A DNA stretch of 64,000 nt, from contig JANATG010000006.1 of the NCBI GenBank assembly GCA_029449235.1, positions 2,294,001 through 2,358,000 of the forward strand, written 5' to 3'. The notes under the pieces were generated by a model, which did no database searches, was not told the DNA's origin, and was given only the letters and a program-made list of their open reading frames with translations. This DNA is from Linnemannia schmuckeri. Taxonomy: Eukaryota > Mortierellomycota > Mortierellomycetes > Mortierellales > Mortierellaceae. Below are positions 11,051-22,001 of this stretch, piece by piece. Position 1 is the stretch's first letter. The number at the start of each line of letters is the position of its first letter. Position numbers and translations under genes: made by a program.

Positions 11051-13046
11051 ATGGAGAACACTATCACAATGCCCACTCCACCACCACGGCTCAACCCAGA
11101 CACAGTTTGGGAAATCGCTGACTTCCTCTCCACGGAGGATCTAGCCCGCTGCTGCCAAGTCTCGAAAGCCTGGCGAGACCTCTGGGCCGAGTCGCTCTGG
11201 AGCCAATACGAGTGGAAAAGACGGAAGCGCCCAAGGATCCCGGTAGAAGTCCTTCGTCGGGTTGGACAGTACATCGACAATGTCGAGCTGGATGGCAGGG
11301 ATGGCAGTAGTGATGCCGAGGATGAAAAGCGTGCCGGTGCTCAACACTGCGAGAATGTTCTTAGGACCTGTGTTAATGTAGCGACCTTGAAGATTTATCA
11401 GAATATTTTTGCGGATCGGTTCTTGCGAGCCTTGTGGACGACTGGAGGATAAGGAGAAGAAGGAAGCGAAGTGAAGGGCGCTGCTGCTATAATCGTCGGT
11501 GAGGAGGATGCGGGTGCGGATGCGGATGACGGAAACGAGTATCAACCAACAGGACTCATGTCGTCATTGTCAATTCGAACCCTTCGCACAGCCGGCAGGA
11601 AGAAGAAGACAGGAAAGAGTCGGTTCTTCCGCGACGGACGCAGGCTGGTGGTTTTTTCTAACTACCTGATGACCTTGGTGCTCACTCTTAATCACATGTC
11701 CTCTGAATATATCATGCACTGGTTGGGACTTGCTGCAAGGAACGGGCGACTGCAGAGTCTGGAAACGGTCCGGCTGTGCGGGGAAGAACGTAAGAAGGAG
11801 CGTTATCTTCGTCGTAAGGAACCCCCCTTGCGACTGTCACTCCTACTGCTCTTTCTCAGGTCCCTCCCCAGGCTCAAGTACTTTATGTTGGGCCAGGGCG
11901 ACATCTACGACGATATCCCGGACGCTGTTGTCGATGCTGTGATTCCATCACCACCAGAGGAGTACATCAAGCGACCTGCTGCAGCAGAGCCTGAGACTAC
12001 ATCGCCATCTTGGGCCCATTCTCGTCGACGAGGACGATCCTATGCCATCCCACTGGAGACACTTAATATGTGAGTTTGATTCTCCATCTGCCCTGGCCAA
12101 GCTCTTGAGACGTCGCCCTTCACTCTCGACTCTCAAGGTCTCTTACCTGGACGGAGGGGACTACTTCTCTGCTATCCGATATTTCCGTCAGTGTGACAAC
12201 TTCGATTTGAAGGTTGCTAAAGGTGTTGCATCAGACATAACAGAGAAACAGTGGGCTTGGTTCTTTGGAGGTAACGCGTATGGACAAACCTCGTCGTCTT
12301 CCTCCCTCAAGTTAACCTTAGCTCCTTCTGACGAATCTACTGCCTCCGCAACGACAACAGCAACGAAAGCGAGTGGTGGTCTGTCCTTGAACTTTGGCTA
12401 CAGCAGTGTCCACAACATCACCAACAAGATTGCAAAGACCATCAGCCAATTCCCGATTATGTCCCATCAACTAACAGGCCTCACCATCCATCGAGCCTTA
12501 AGTCTCTCCTACACTGGCGCCCAAGCCCTCTTCTACGGTTGCCCCAACCTGCGCGTACTGACCTTGGGACACAGCACCATCTTGGGCATTCTCTTCCAAA
12601 GCTCGATCCCTTGGGCCTGTTGCAACACCCTCTCCACTCTCTCATTGTCCAACCTCGACATGGGCTATCGTGGGCAAGAGTTTGCCTCCGCCGCAAGACA
12701 TCATATCCGCCAGCTCCCAGAACTGAAATACCTGAACCTCGGTGAAAAATGGGTGATCGCAGACATGGTCATGGACACCTCGTCCTCCTCGGAGGATATG
12801 GCACGAGGGGAGAGGTTGTACACCATGGCTGGAAGTAACGATGCGATGGTATGGCCCAAGATGACCTATTTTAGCTTTCAGTGTCCTCAGCGATATGTGA
12901 CTCTACCAGAATTCAAGGTTATGCTGTCCATGTTCCCTGTGACGACGCGTATCGAGTCGTGGTTTAATGCATATGAGGAGGATGACTGGATTCCGGTCTA
13001 TCGACCGGATTTGGAGTACATCCGGACTTGCGACGACTGCGAGTGA
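11051..13046 (+). pseudogene. F-box/LRR-like protein gene, broken by a stop and a frameshift
   Basis: The start codon at 11051 opens a frame whose residues ~14-55 form an F-box: an NPDTVWEIADFL helix, a CCQVSKAWRDL segment and a following W. F-box proteins recruit substrates to SCF ubiquitin ligases. The downstream part has LRR-like Leu periodicity (segments such as LTGLTIHRAL, LRVLTLGHS, LSTLSLSNLDM), as in large fungal F-box families. Two lesions break it. A TAA at 11450-11452 interrupts an otherwise continuous frame that stays open to 12073. Near 12070 the frame shifts, consistent with loss of one TG from an ATGTG run, after which the LRR part is open to 13046. A GTGAGT at 12070 looks like a 5' splice site, but no acceptor gives a reasonable intron that restores the frame. 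It is either a recent pseudogene or carries assembly errors; a poly-T tract (about 13072-13104) follows the stop. Confidence 0.75.
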
Positions 13047-13066
13047 ACAGTTTTTTGTTTGCACTC

Positions 13067-13071
<5 letters not shown>

Positions 13072-13104
<33 letters not shown>
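13072..13104 (+). repeat. Poly-T tract
   Basis: A T-run of about 33 bases begins about 25 bases after the final stop of the F-box relic. It is one of several homopolymers of 19-36 bases in this window. Confidence 0.9.
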
Positions 13105-13106
<2 letters not shown>

Positions 13107-13227
13107 TTCTTGTTTTGACACCAATAAGACGCTCATTTCTGTTTATTCGGAAGGCTTTTTTTTATCGTTATCATGAGAGGAGGAGAGGAGAAAATCAGAG
13201 TGGAGTGGAGTTTTGTATGACGAGTGT

Positions 13228-13965
13228 TTAGATTTGTGGGTGTGGTACGTCGTGTATCTGTGCCTGTGTCGGCTCGTGCGAGCGTGCAAGTTCATGTCTT
13301 GAGCATAGTACATGTGTCTTGCGGTGGTACTCGCGCTGCTTTCGAAGCCAAGGCCTGTAATTGTGCACAGACTTGATCTTTTCGCCGTAAAAGTCTAGGA
13401 TAGGGTGGGCTAGTGGGTTGCCGGTAGGTTGACGCGGTCCAAGACGATTCGTTTGAAGAACTCTCTGTCCATCTAGACCAAATGAACAAGATAGCGGCAA
13501 TTTGATGAGCGCACAACCCAGTAAGAAGTAGCTCATATGGGCCAGGTATTATTTCCAAATGGAAAGAAAAGGCACAAAAAAGGTTCAACCACATGCGAAA
13601 GAAAAACCAAACATCCATTCATTATTGTATTTTCCCTTATCGAGGAGAGGCCGTGCATTAGCATGGACAGACTGGAATATCACATTCCCGGCAACAGGGC
13701 TCAACGCCAGTCCCATCAAGCCCGCAACAATCATCCCCAACCCATATACAATCACTTGGTCCATTCCAAAGATCGACAATGTCGGGTCGGGGTCGTGATA
13801 GGCAAAATAATACCCGCCTCCCAAGAGGCCCAAAAAAGTCGAGGGAACCATGAAGACACGCCCACAGAGCCGTCGGATCCCACGAAGTGCGAAGTATGGC
13901 CAATAACGGTCAAAGGGTAATACACCGCCCTTAATGCCACGAGTAAATCTTCCATACACTCCCAC
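13228..13965 (-). pseudogene. PAM17: PAM17 relic (presequence translocase-associated motor subunit)
   Basis: Pam17 is an inner-membrane protein of the TIM23 import motor. The 5' part (13965 down to 13636) encodes the characteristic core: a WPYFALRGIRR segment, TM1 (MVPSTFLGLLGGGYYFA), a DPTLSIFGMD loop, TM2 (VIVYGLGMIVAGLMG) and HANARPLLDK. The 3' part starts at 13472 with MDREFFKRIVLDRVN and continues into the family's C-terminal signature HPILDFYGEKI followed by YRPWLRKQREYHRK. Between them lies a 163-base intron (13473-13635) with a good TCTAG acceptor but GG where the donor GT should be. One base is missing near 13427 (CC where CCC would keep frame). No ATG precedes the conserved core: the frame runs back only to an AG that resembles a 3' splice site, and no mitochondrial-targeting exon was found upstream. 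Three independent defects support a pseudogene, so an intact copy is expected elsewhere. The family assignment is strong. Confidence 0.8.
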
Positions 13966-14115
13966 TACAAGAGATCCTTGGATTATTCTATAATAAAAAC
14001 CAATATGATTTCAAAGCCTCCTGCGAGCGATATTGCCTACAAAAAATATATATTTCTCTCTCTCACACTCACGAACAACCTCACTGACGGGCCAACGAGA
14101 GCTCTCTTTATGGAA

Positions 14116-15923
14116 TGACCACAACAGACCTCCTCCTCCTCGAAGGAAGTCCCATCACCCGCTTCCAGGCTTTTCGTGACCCAGACAACTACGGCAGCAG
14201 CAGCGGCGGCGGCGATCCACAGCAGGTGCACTTCTAATCTCCGTGGTTCGACATCCAAGCACGAATGACCTCTATGTCATCTGGGGGACATCACAGACTA
14301 CTTTTCAAGGGAACGGTGAGGATTCAGTACCGAAGTGTGTCGAGACGATATAAGGAGACGCCGCCGTCCGCTCATTTGATACCAGTCGACTACACTTGCC
14401 AGCAGTTGCCAATCACTGTCGTGTACGTAGTCAGACGTCGCGTCACGGATATCCTCAAGAGCCGCTACTTCTGGACTCAGTGCGGCGGTTATTCGAGGCT
14501 TCTTGTCTTCCCTTCCATCCTGGAGTACGTGCCACAGTTGACAGAGCAGCACCAACAATATCTACCGAACCAACACATCTCACCACTCGCATCAAATGCC
14601 ACAATGGGAATTCGTTACAACACTAAACTTCAACTCTACTATCTCTGCAACTATCGCGACATTCCAGGAGCGGAGGAGCACGCCAACTCTCAATGGATAG
14701 ACAAGAGCAACAAGTAGCATTTCAGCCTGCCTTCGACGGAGAATCTGAATCAGCAACAGTTCAGAAAACTCATTTTGTCTGCTGGCGTGTATGCGATGGA
14801 AGTTTTCCGGATGCTCTAATATGGTGTCTATATCCACAAGGCGCCACCAGAAGCAACTCAACATATCTCATCGCGTATCTCATCGGCAATCAAATTCTGG
14901 AGTCTAAGGAGATTCAGTCGTGTCAGCCTTATATGGCCCAGATGACGTTGGATCCCGCGAGCGTTGTGAATGAGGCGATGCTGGACTAACTAGTACCTAT
15001 CGCTACATTGGATGAGAAGACCTTGGCTGAACTTAAGAGCCAGATTATTCGCGGAACAACGAGGACAATGTGGACCTATACCCTTTCAGGATCTCGGATG
15101 GTGGTATTCGATGAATGTGTGAGAAGCATTGCTTCGACAAGTGGTCGGACAAAGAGCTGTACCACTCGCCGTCATTCTCCGTAAGGACTGTCCGATATCG
15201 GCCGATAGTCCATATATTCCTGACTTTGGAATGCTGAGTTCACAAATGTGGAGTATGCAGAGGGCGCGGGGGTTTACCAACCTGGCAGAGAAGGTAACAC
15301 GAAACCCTGTATTTATGTTCTGGCTGGGTTGGGCTTTGACACTGGATGACAAAGTCGAGCTTGTCGGGTGATCGGTCGACTTTCATCGGCCGGGCTTCAT
15401 ATCCTGGTTCGAAGGAGAAAGTTGATCCAGGAAGGCGTCGACACAGGAATGGAGGATATTGGAGATTGAAAGTGGTATCGTTGCAAAACTGTAACATTGA
15501 GACGTTCTCGTGGCCGCTTGATCAGATGTTCAGAGCTTTGGGGGGAGACGTCGACAATGATTACGACTACTTTGATCTTAACGAGATGATATGTTGGGGA
15601 GGCTGAAGGTGACTACAAACTTGCGAATGTTCGAGGTTGTGTTGGAGGCTGAGGATTGACAACGGCCCCTGTGTTACATGGAGTGTTCACAAATGGTCGA
15701 GTTTAAGGTCCGGCAAACGAGCACATTGAGACGGGAGACATTTCTGGAGATTTGCTGATTTTGTGCCGAGGAATAGTTTGGTGTTGCAGAAGTTTTTTGT
15801 GAGCGACGACAGGGAAGCGGGCGACCATGCAGCTGCAGCCTTGGAGGCCAAGTATGGACAGAATATGGCTGAAGTGGAGGAAGGTGGTGTGCTTGTAAAC
15901 CTCGGTGGTTCATCGTGGAGTAA
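14116..15923 (+). pseudogene. Copy A: degraded member of the tandem lineage-specific family
   Basis: Six-frame pieces align in order with intact copy B. An ATG at 14116 opens a short frame with RFQAFRDPDN, the start of the N-terminal module. LYVIW follows in another frame near 14270. The VTDILKSRYFWTQCGG segment at about 14440 matches VKDILKARYSWSQHCG of copy B, and pieces continue to a C-terminal match (LVLQKFFVSDD) near 15780. Material corresponding to the end of exon 1, the intron and the repeat hinge is deleted. Several stops and frameshifts interrupt the rest. Relative to copy B, one extra G near 15904 pushes the last codons out of frame; the ancestral stop is probably TAA at 15921-15923. 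Because of that shift the frame stays open into exon 1 of copy B. Confidence 0.75.
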
Positions 15924-16071
15924 AGATTTATCTCAGTTAACAAAAGCAATGATTGTCACCGTGACTGCGATTTCGATCAACAACAGAGTGCTTTTCCTTG
16001 TCGAACCTCTGTCAACCCTAAAGTTCGACATTCATTCAGCAGCCAGCAGCGCACCCGCACCTTCACCCTCC

Positions 16072-19000
16072 ATGACCCAAGCCGACTCCAACTCCACCGC
16101 AGAGTTCGGCACCGACGCCCATTTCCAGGCATTCCGCGCTCCCGACGAAAAAGAACACATCCTCATCCCAGTCGTCTTACACCCAACCTTGAATGAGCCT
16201 TATATCATTTGGTCCGACATTACCAACTGCTTCCCAGAAACCAGACGAATTCAGTTCAGGAATGTTTATGTCCCCCTGCTGAGGGACACTCGACTCTACA
16301 GGTAAAGCTTCGAATGTTGATAGTACCTATTTTGGCTCTTTTCACTGACTTCAAGAATGGGAGAGGAGTGCAGTAATGCAATAAATTCTAATAGTCCCTC
16401 CATTATTTGTCGCCCAATTTTTATTTTCAATTTGTGATGAATGGTGAATAGGGTGAAGCCGCACGGAATCAAGTACCACCCAGGAATCGTTCTGGATATC
16501 ATCTACGGGAAGAAATCTTCATCAGTCAACAACAGTAAGAAGAACAGGGCCGGTACCACCCAGGAGCCCGCCGCCAACGTTGAGAATCATGCAGCTGGAG
16601 CGAAGCCTGATCAGGATTGGAGCAACAGTGCTAAAGCTAAGAAGGAGGAGAATTTCAGCGATTGTATCGAAGGAGGGTCTGGGGCAAGAATTCAGGTTAT
16701 GGTTGTTGATGATGAGCGATATGAGAATGGCAAGGACAACGACGAAGGTGACCATGCGGAGGAAAAGTCAGAGGCAAGGGCCGAGGAACAGGAAGAGGAC
16801 AGCGCAGTCGGAACGGATGCTATGCCACACGAGAGCACCGTACAGCCAACACAACAGTCAACAGAGCACTCAACAGAACAGCCAGCAAAACACACAGCCG
16901 AACATACAGCAAAACAGCCAGCAGAACAACCAACCCAACCGCCAACCCAACTGTCAATCCAACCGCCAACTAAGCAGGTGGCACTCACATCTGTATCCAA
17001 TCTATCTTCAGCTCTGGACACGGAGGAGGCGAAGGCGAAGGAGCAGTCATTACAAGTACAGGAGATGTCGGTCGCTCATATCCATCGGAAATTGCCATTC
17101 AGTATCGAGGACGTGGTCAGGTATCGCGTCAAGGATATCCTCAAAGCACGATACTCCTGGAGTCAACATTGCGGACACTCGAGGTTCTTTTGCTTCCTTC
17201 CCAGGGTCATGCCTACACCAACAGGTGAAGTAGCCGCCCCAGGGATTCAAAGCAATACCGACTTCGAATTTTTTGATCTCTGTGATTGTGCTGACGTTCC
17301 TGATTCCATCGGCGATTGCAAACCCCATTGGATTGGCAAGAAGATCAACGACTCATTTTATCCAGTTTCGGCGGAGGACCTCAGTCAGGATCAGGTCCGC
17401 GGTCTCCTTCCTCTAGTGGGTGACTATGTGATGGGAGTTCTGGAGATGCTCAAGTACGGCGTTTACGTCGACAGGATTCCTCAGGATGTGGCTTACCGAA
17501 TCTCCTCGGCAATCGAGTACCTGGAGTCGAAAGGCGTTCGGTCGTGCGAGCGATTTGTGGCAGAGTTGTCTTCGTCTGACCCTGCAGTTGCCGTGACCGA
17601 GTCGACTTTGGACCAACTACCACCCATTGCGGCACTGGACGAGAAGGCTTTGATTGAATTGAAGGATAGGCTCGAGCGATATTACAACGAGGATGAATAC
17701 TCTGACCTGTACCCTTTCAGGACATCAGAAGGCGACGTCCGACGGATGTGTGAAAGTCATTGGAAGAGCATGTGGTCGGACAAGGAGCTGGAATTAACAC
17801 TTGAGGAATTTCACGACAACCCCATGTCGATCGAGAGTCGCTATGAACCTCTCTTTGGAATTTGGAGTATGCGGGTGAAGAGTCTGCAGCGAGCGCTGGA
17901 ATATTTTGAGCTGGCGAAGAAAGTGGCATGGATGCCCGTGTTTACAATCTGGCTGGATTGGGATTTGACGGAGAGGGATGAGGAGCAGCTTGCTGGGGCG
18001 GTCGATCTACTCTCGGCGGCGGTGTTCCATGTACTTGCTCGACGGAGAGAAGTGACTCGGGAGGACATCAGATTGGGATTCGGCTGTGGATATTCGCTAT
18101 TGATCGGATCGGCGTTAGAGAATCCGAACATTGAGACGTTCTCTTTGTCGACGCAGGAACCCAACACCGAGTACGACTACCATGGGTATGGCGAGGGATT
18201 TGACACGCTTCAGATGTATGAGCCCAGATCCCAAGACCGAATCGCGATGGTGGAACGCGGAGTGAAGGGTGCCAGGATGAAGGCGATGTTGATGGCGTCT
18301 GACATGGATCTTGCGCTCGAGACGGTGCCTGGCCTCGTTGGCGGATATGACTGTTTTTCAGAGTTGCGCATAGGACTGATCGCCACCCACCCAGACCATA
18401 TCACGATCAAGGTTGCAGTGGCCGACACTGAGGAAGATACGACCATCACCAGAGGCGACTTGGTTTCGTTCTTTGAGAAGCGACAGTGGCGTGACGAGAT
18501 CAGCATTGTGTCTAGTCTCCAATTCGAACGCAACGTCTTCCTTGCAGGCTATCTGACCGTGGCAACTTTCCAAGTCGTGCTATTGAAGGGTGGACCCGCC
18601 ATCCGATCATTGATCATGCTCAACAAGCACCTCAAGTCCCTTACTCTGGAGAGCTTAGCGCCCCTCTACAACCCAAGTCAAGCCTACGAGACCTGCAAGC
18701 AGCCCCTATTCGATCATCCTACCATCGAGCTGTTCAGGATCACCTGTCCTAATGAAGGACCGAGACCGTCGACATTCGCGTGGAGGAACCCCAACGATCC
18801 GGACAAGATGCGCGTAGATATTTTCTGTTGTCGAGCAGACGATGTGGAGGCAATGTTCCAACGATATGCGCCTTTGATTGACCGGCTTGAGGTGGAATGG
18901 CTTAGTTCGACGGATGCGTTGGCTCTGGAGAAGATGGCGAGGCGCAAGAAGAGGCCGCTTTCTCCCAAGTATATCTCTATCAAGGATGTTCATTTGATGG

Positions 19001-19776
19001 AGCCTGTTGTCCGTACAATTCTTCAGGACGTTATTGCCAAGGGAGCAATGGAGAATGTGGTTATCCAAGGATCGATCATCCCTCAGGCGGCGCTTCTACG
19101 GAATGGTGGGAAAGAGGACGCGTCTAAACTTGCAGTTAGGCTGGAAGCGAACGTCAAGATTTGGGCCCAGTTTTTGGGGGCGATCCGGTGCAAGGTGACA
19201 GAGTTGACTGTGCAGGACGGCCCAAAGAAGCAGTTCCTCAAGGAGATGGAGCTACAGATACCGATGTTGCCGGATATGCCTCGATTGAAAAAACTTCATC
19301 TCTCGTGCGCAGCAGCGGAACTGAATCTCTTTAAAATGCCTTGGCTCCGACTGCTGCTTCTGTACAAAGGCCCCAGACCTCAGGAGGTTGACCCATCTGT
19401 GAGGGATCCTTTCAGGACACATGCGCTGAATGTTTTTGCCCAGCGAAGTCAGTTGTCGGATCTGCGGGTGATCATAGACTTGCGTCTGAGGGAGGTCACA
19501 ATGAGCTCAGAGGATTGGAAACAGCTCCTTCCAATGGTGGAGTTCTCGCAGATGGTCAAGTTTGAGGTCCATCAGAAGAACGTGTTGCCGAAGGAGACTC
19601 TGCTCCAGATTGCCGATTTTGTTCCGATGGACAGTACGGTGTTGAAGAGCTTTGTCGTGATTGACGGCAAGGGTACAGACGACGATACCTCTGCAGCTCT
19701 GGAGGTCAAGTTTGGGCCTCCAAAGCTCGACGGCGTAGAGAGGGCTTTTATCAACCTCAACTGGTTCATTATTTAG
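16072..19776 (+). CDS. Copy B: intact member of a large lineage-specific family, function unknown
   Basis: Two exons, 16072-16301 and 16452-19776, joined across a 150-base GT-AG intron that splits an Arg codon (AG|G); product 1184 aa. Residues ~18-96 form a compact module (FQAFRAPDEKEHILIP, YIIWSDITNCFPET, IKYHPGIVLDIIYG) like one I recall at the start of many Mortierella proteins; its function is not known to me. A hinge follows with acidic stretches and degenerate short repeats rich in EQ/ST/PT (about residues 208-253). Residues ~285-450 are a second conserved region (VKDILKARYSWSQ, FFCFLPRV, EMLKYGVYV). The C-terminal ~700 residues have LRR-like Leu spacing in places (LKSLTLESL, MPRLKKLHLSC). 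No signal peptide, membrane segment, kinase or ATPase motif is visible. The intron position is shared with copy C. The start was chosen as the first ATG before the module; the frame is open further upstream because copy A runs into it. Confidence 0.75.
16846..16980 (+). repeat. Degenerate 12-base coding repeat in copy B
   Basis: Imperfect units around ACAGAACAGCCA encode four-residue repeats such as EQPA, KHTA and EHTA. A shorter version (CAACAGAACGGT units) occurs in copy C at about 20650-20715. Such repeats change length easily and probably act as a variable linker. Confidence 0.7.
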
Positions 19777-20049
19777 AGACTTTTTTTTTCATTCCATTGA
19801 TAATAGAGATTTTTCATGCTAGCAACTCTTATGGTGAAAGTAAAGAATTGATGCTCTCTTTCGTATCGAAGTATTTGTTTTATCCAGCGAGATGAAACAT
19901 GCAACAGTTTTGCCTGCTTCTCCTGCTGCATGATACAAGTGAGCAATTGGTGACTACAATTAGCCAAGCCTTTTTTTTCTTGTTTCAAGCACGTTCGACG
20001 AAAGAAAACTCCCCTTTCCCCCTCTTTCTCTCTTCAACCCCAACTGTCC
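19777..20049. other. Spacer between copies B and C
   Basis: The 273-base spacer includes a T-run just after copy B's stop and a C/T-rich stretch just before copy C, which would be the latter's promoter region. No other gene is seen. Confidence 0.5.
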
Positions 20050-21933
20050 TGATCCACGCCAACTTTGAGGATGCCAACACCCTCTTCCAGGCATTTCGGG
20101 TCCCAGGTAGAATGGAACACATCCTCATCCCTGCCGTCCAACGTTCAACCCAAGGAAACCTCTATGTCATCTGGTCCGACGTCGCCAACTGTTTTCCGGA
20201 AACGACCAGATTCAGTACGGCAATGTCTATGCGCCCATGCTGAGGGATGCTACCCTCTGCAGGTACTATTTTTGACCAAAGTGGACAATTTTCGTGAAGG
20301 GGGTCAGATGAGGATAAAGTAGGCTGAAAGTTATATTGATTAGGGTCAAGCCGTGCAGAATCAAATATTACCCCGGAATCGTACTGGGTATTATCGTCGG
20401 AAGAAGCCCAGTCAGCAAGAAGAACAGGAGTGGTAGTGAAAATCAGAGTGCCAGCTTCAGGGTTGGACATCTTGCAGCAGCAGCAGCATTAGTCATTGTC
20501 GGAGACACGCCTGGCCAGGGTAGGGATCATTCTACAGGGCGCGAGACTGACAACAACGATATCGGCGAGGGTGTAGGAGGAGAAGGAGAGGCACAGACGA
20601 CGGGGGACCAGGAAGGCAGTGTAGTAGGACTGGATGCTACGCTGCATGAAAGCATCGAACAGTCAATAGAACAGTCAACAGAACGGTCAACAGAACGGTC
20701 AACAGTACAGCTAATCGAGCAGTTGGTTCTCGCGTCTGCTCTCAATCTACCTTCAGTCACAGACAAGGAGATGATGAAGGCAGAGGCGAACGAGCAGTAG
20801 CAAGAGAAGGGGCATGATCAGGACATGGCACGATATGCCTTGTTACCGGAAGATTCCACCATTTTGCGGATCTTCGGTTTGGAAACAACGAACACCATCT
20901 GATCGTCAAGTTTGGAGGGGCCACAGAAGAAGAGGTAGTATGAAGCGATGTCGAGGAGGATACGGGCTTTGTCAGCGGCGACATGTTGTCGTTAATTGAG
21001 AAGGGGCGGTGAAAGAATGAGATCTACTGCACGTCGGACATTAATTTTGGGATCCAGTTCTTCCACCTAGGATACCTGAGCAAGGCGATCATAAGGTCTT
21101 CGCACGACAGTCATCGGACCGAAGTGCGTGATCTGATCACGTCGAACAGGCGCCTCAATGCCATCATGCTGGATTGATAATTGTCAGACTATGACCCAAG
21201 CCAAGCCTTTGAGACTTATAAGGAACTCCTGTCGGATCATCCTACCATCGAGATGTTCCAGATCCATTCCGAGATGTATTCGGCTGAGATTACATCCACC
21301 TTCGCATGGAGAAACCCCAACGACTCGGCCAAGACGTGAATGGATATCACTTGCTGTGCAGGACAGCCCAAAGAGACGGTTTCCCCAGGTGATGGAGTCA
21401 CAACCCGCGATGTCAGTGGAGATGCCTGGGTTGACACTTTTCCATCTCACATGTGCCGCGCAATCGGGTTTGCTTGAAAACCCCTGGTTGGATATGTTTT
21501 TCAAATACAAGCGGCCATAGGCTCAGGGAGAGAAGAATATCAACAAGTCCGAGGGTGGTTCTAACTTAACCGACGCATTGGAACGGAAAAGTCAGACGAC
21601 GAAAAAGAATCAGACGATCACCGGTCTGCATCTGCGTGAGGGGGTGATGGCGCGAGAGGTCTGGATCCGGTTCCTTGGATACTTGGATTTCTTGCGATAG
21701 CGAACTGCAGCGTGCAGCAAACCAACGTGTTAGCTCCGGCAACGCTGCTTCAGCTTGCCGATGCTGTGCTAAGAGACAGTGCAATATTGAAGCACATTTA
21801 TGTGCGTGATCGCAGAGGCACTGGCGATGATACGGGTGCGGTTTTGGAAGCAAAGTTTGGGCCGAAGAAGGCTGACGTCGAGGGTAGTCAAGAGGGCAGC
21901 AAGCTCATTGATTTTAACGGCTTTGTCCTCTAG
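20050..21933 (+). pseudogene. Copy C: degraded member of the tandem family
   Basis: Copy C starts with the same module (LFQAFRVPGRMEHILIP, NLYVIWSDVANCFPET). A one-base deletion near 20211 shifts the frame before IQYGNVYAPMLRDATLC. The intron is preserved at the same place (GTACTA donor about 20262, TTGATTAG acceptor about 20343). Exon 2 continues from VKPCRIKYYPGIVLGIIVG through the repeat hinge to a stop at 20798. The copy-B segment at about 17080-18350 is missing, after which pieces matching GDLVSFFEKR and the C-terminus follow in several frames with stops, for example near 20990 and 21178. The last piece (LLQLADAVLRDSAILKHIYV) ends at 21933, and an AATAAA lies 63 bases downstream. It is a pseudogene with a large internal deletion. 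Confidence 0.75.
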
Positions 21934-21995
21934 TGTACTGCCACATTTTCCTCTTTTTTTTTTTTTTTTACTTTATTTTTCAAAAAAATGGAGCC

Positions 21996-22001
21996 AATAA
22001 A
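21996..22001 (+). terminator. Poly(A) signal AATAAA behind copy C
   Basis: A canonical AATAAA sits 63 bases after the last stop of copy C, following a T-rich stretch. It probably survives from the once-functional gene. Confidence 0.4.

Noticed and set aside
12070..12109. GTGAGT as intron donor repairing the F-box frame
   Set aside because: The only nearby acceptor in the right phase gives a 40-base intron and removes conserved-looking LRR sequence; a 2-base deletion is simpler.
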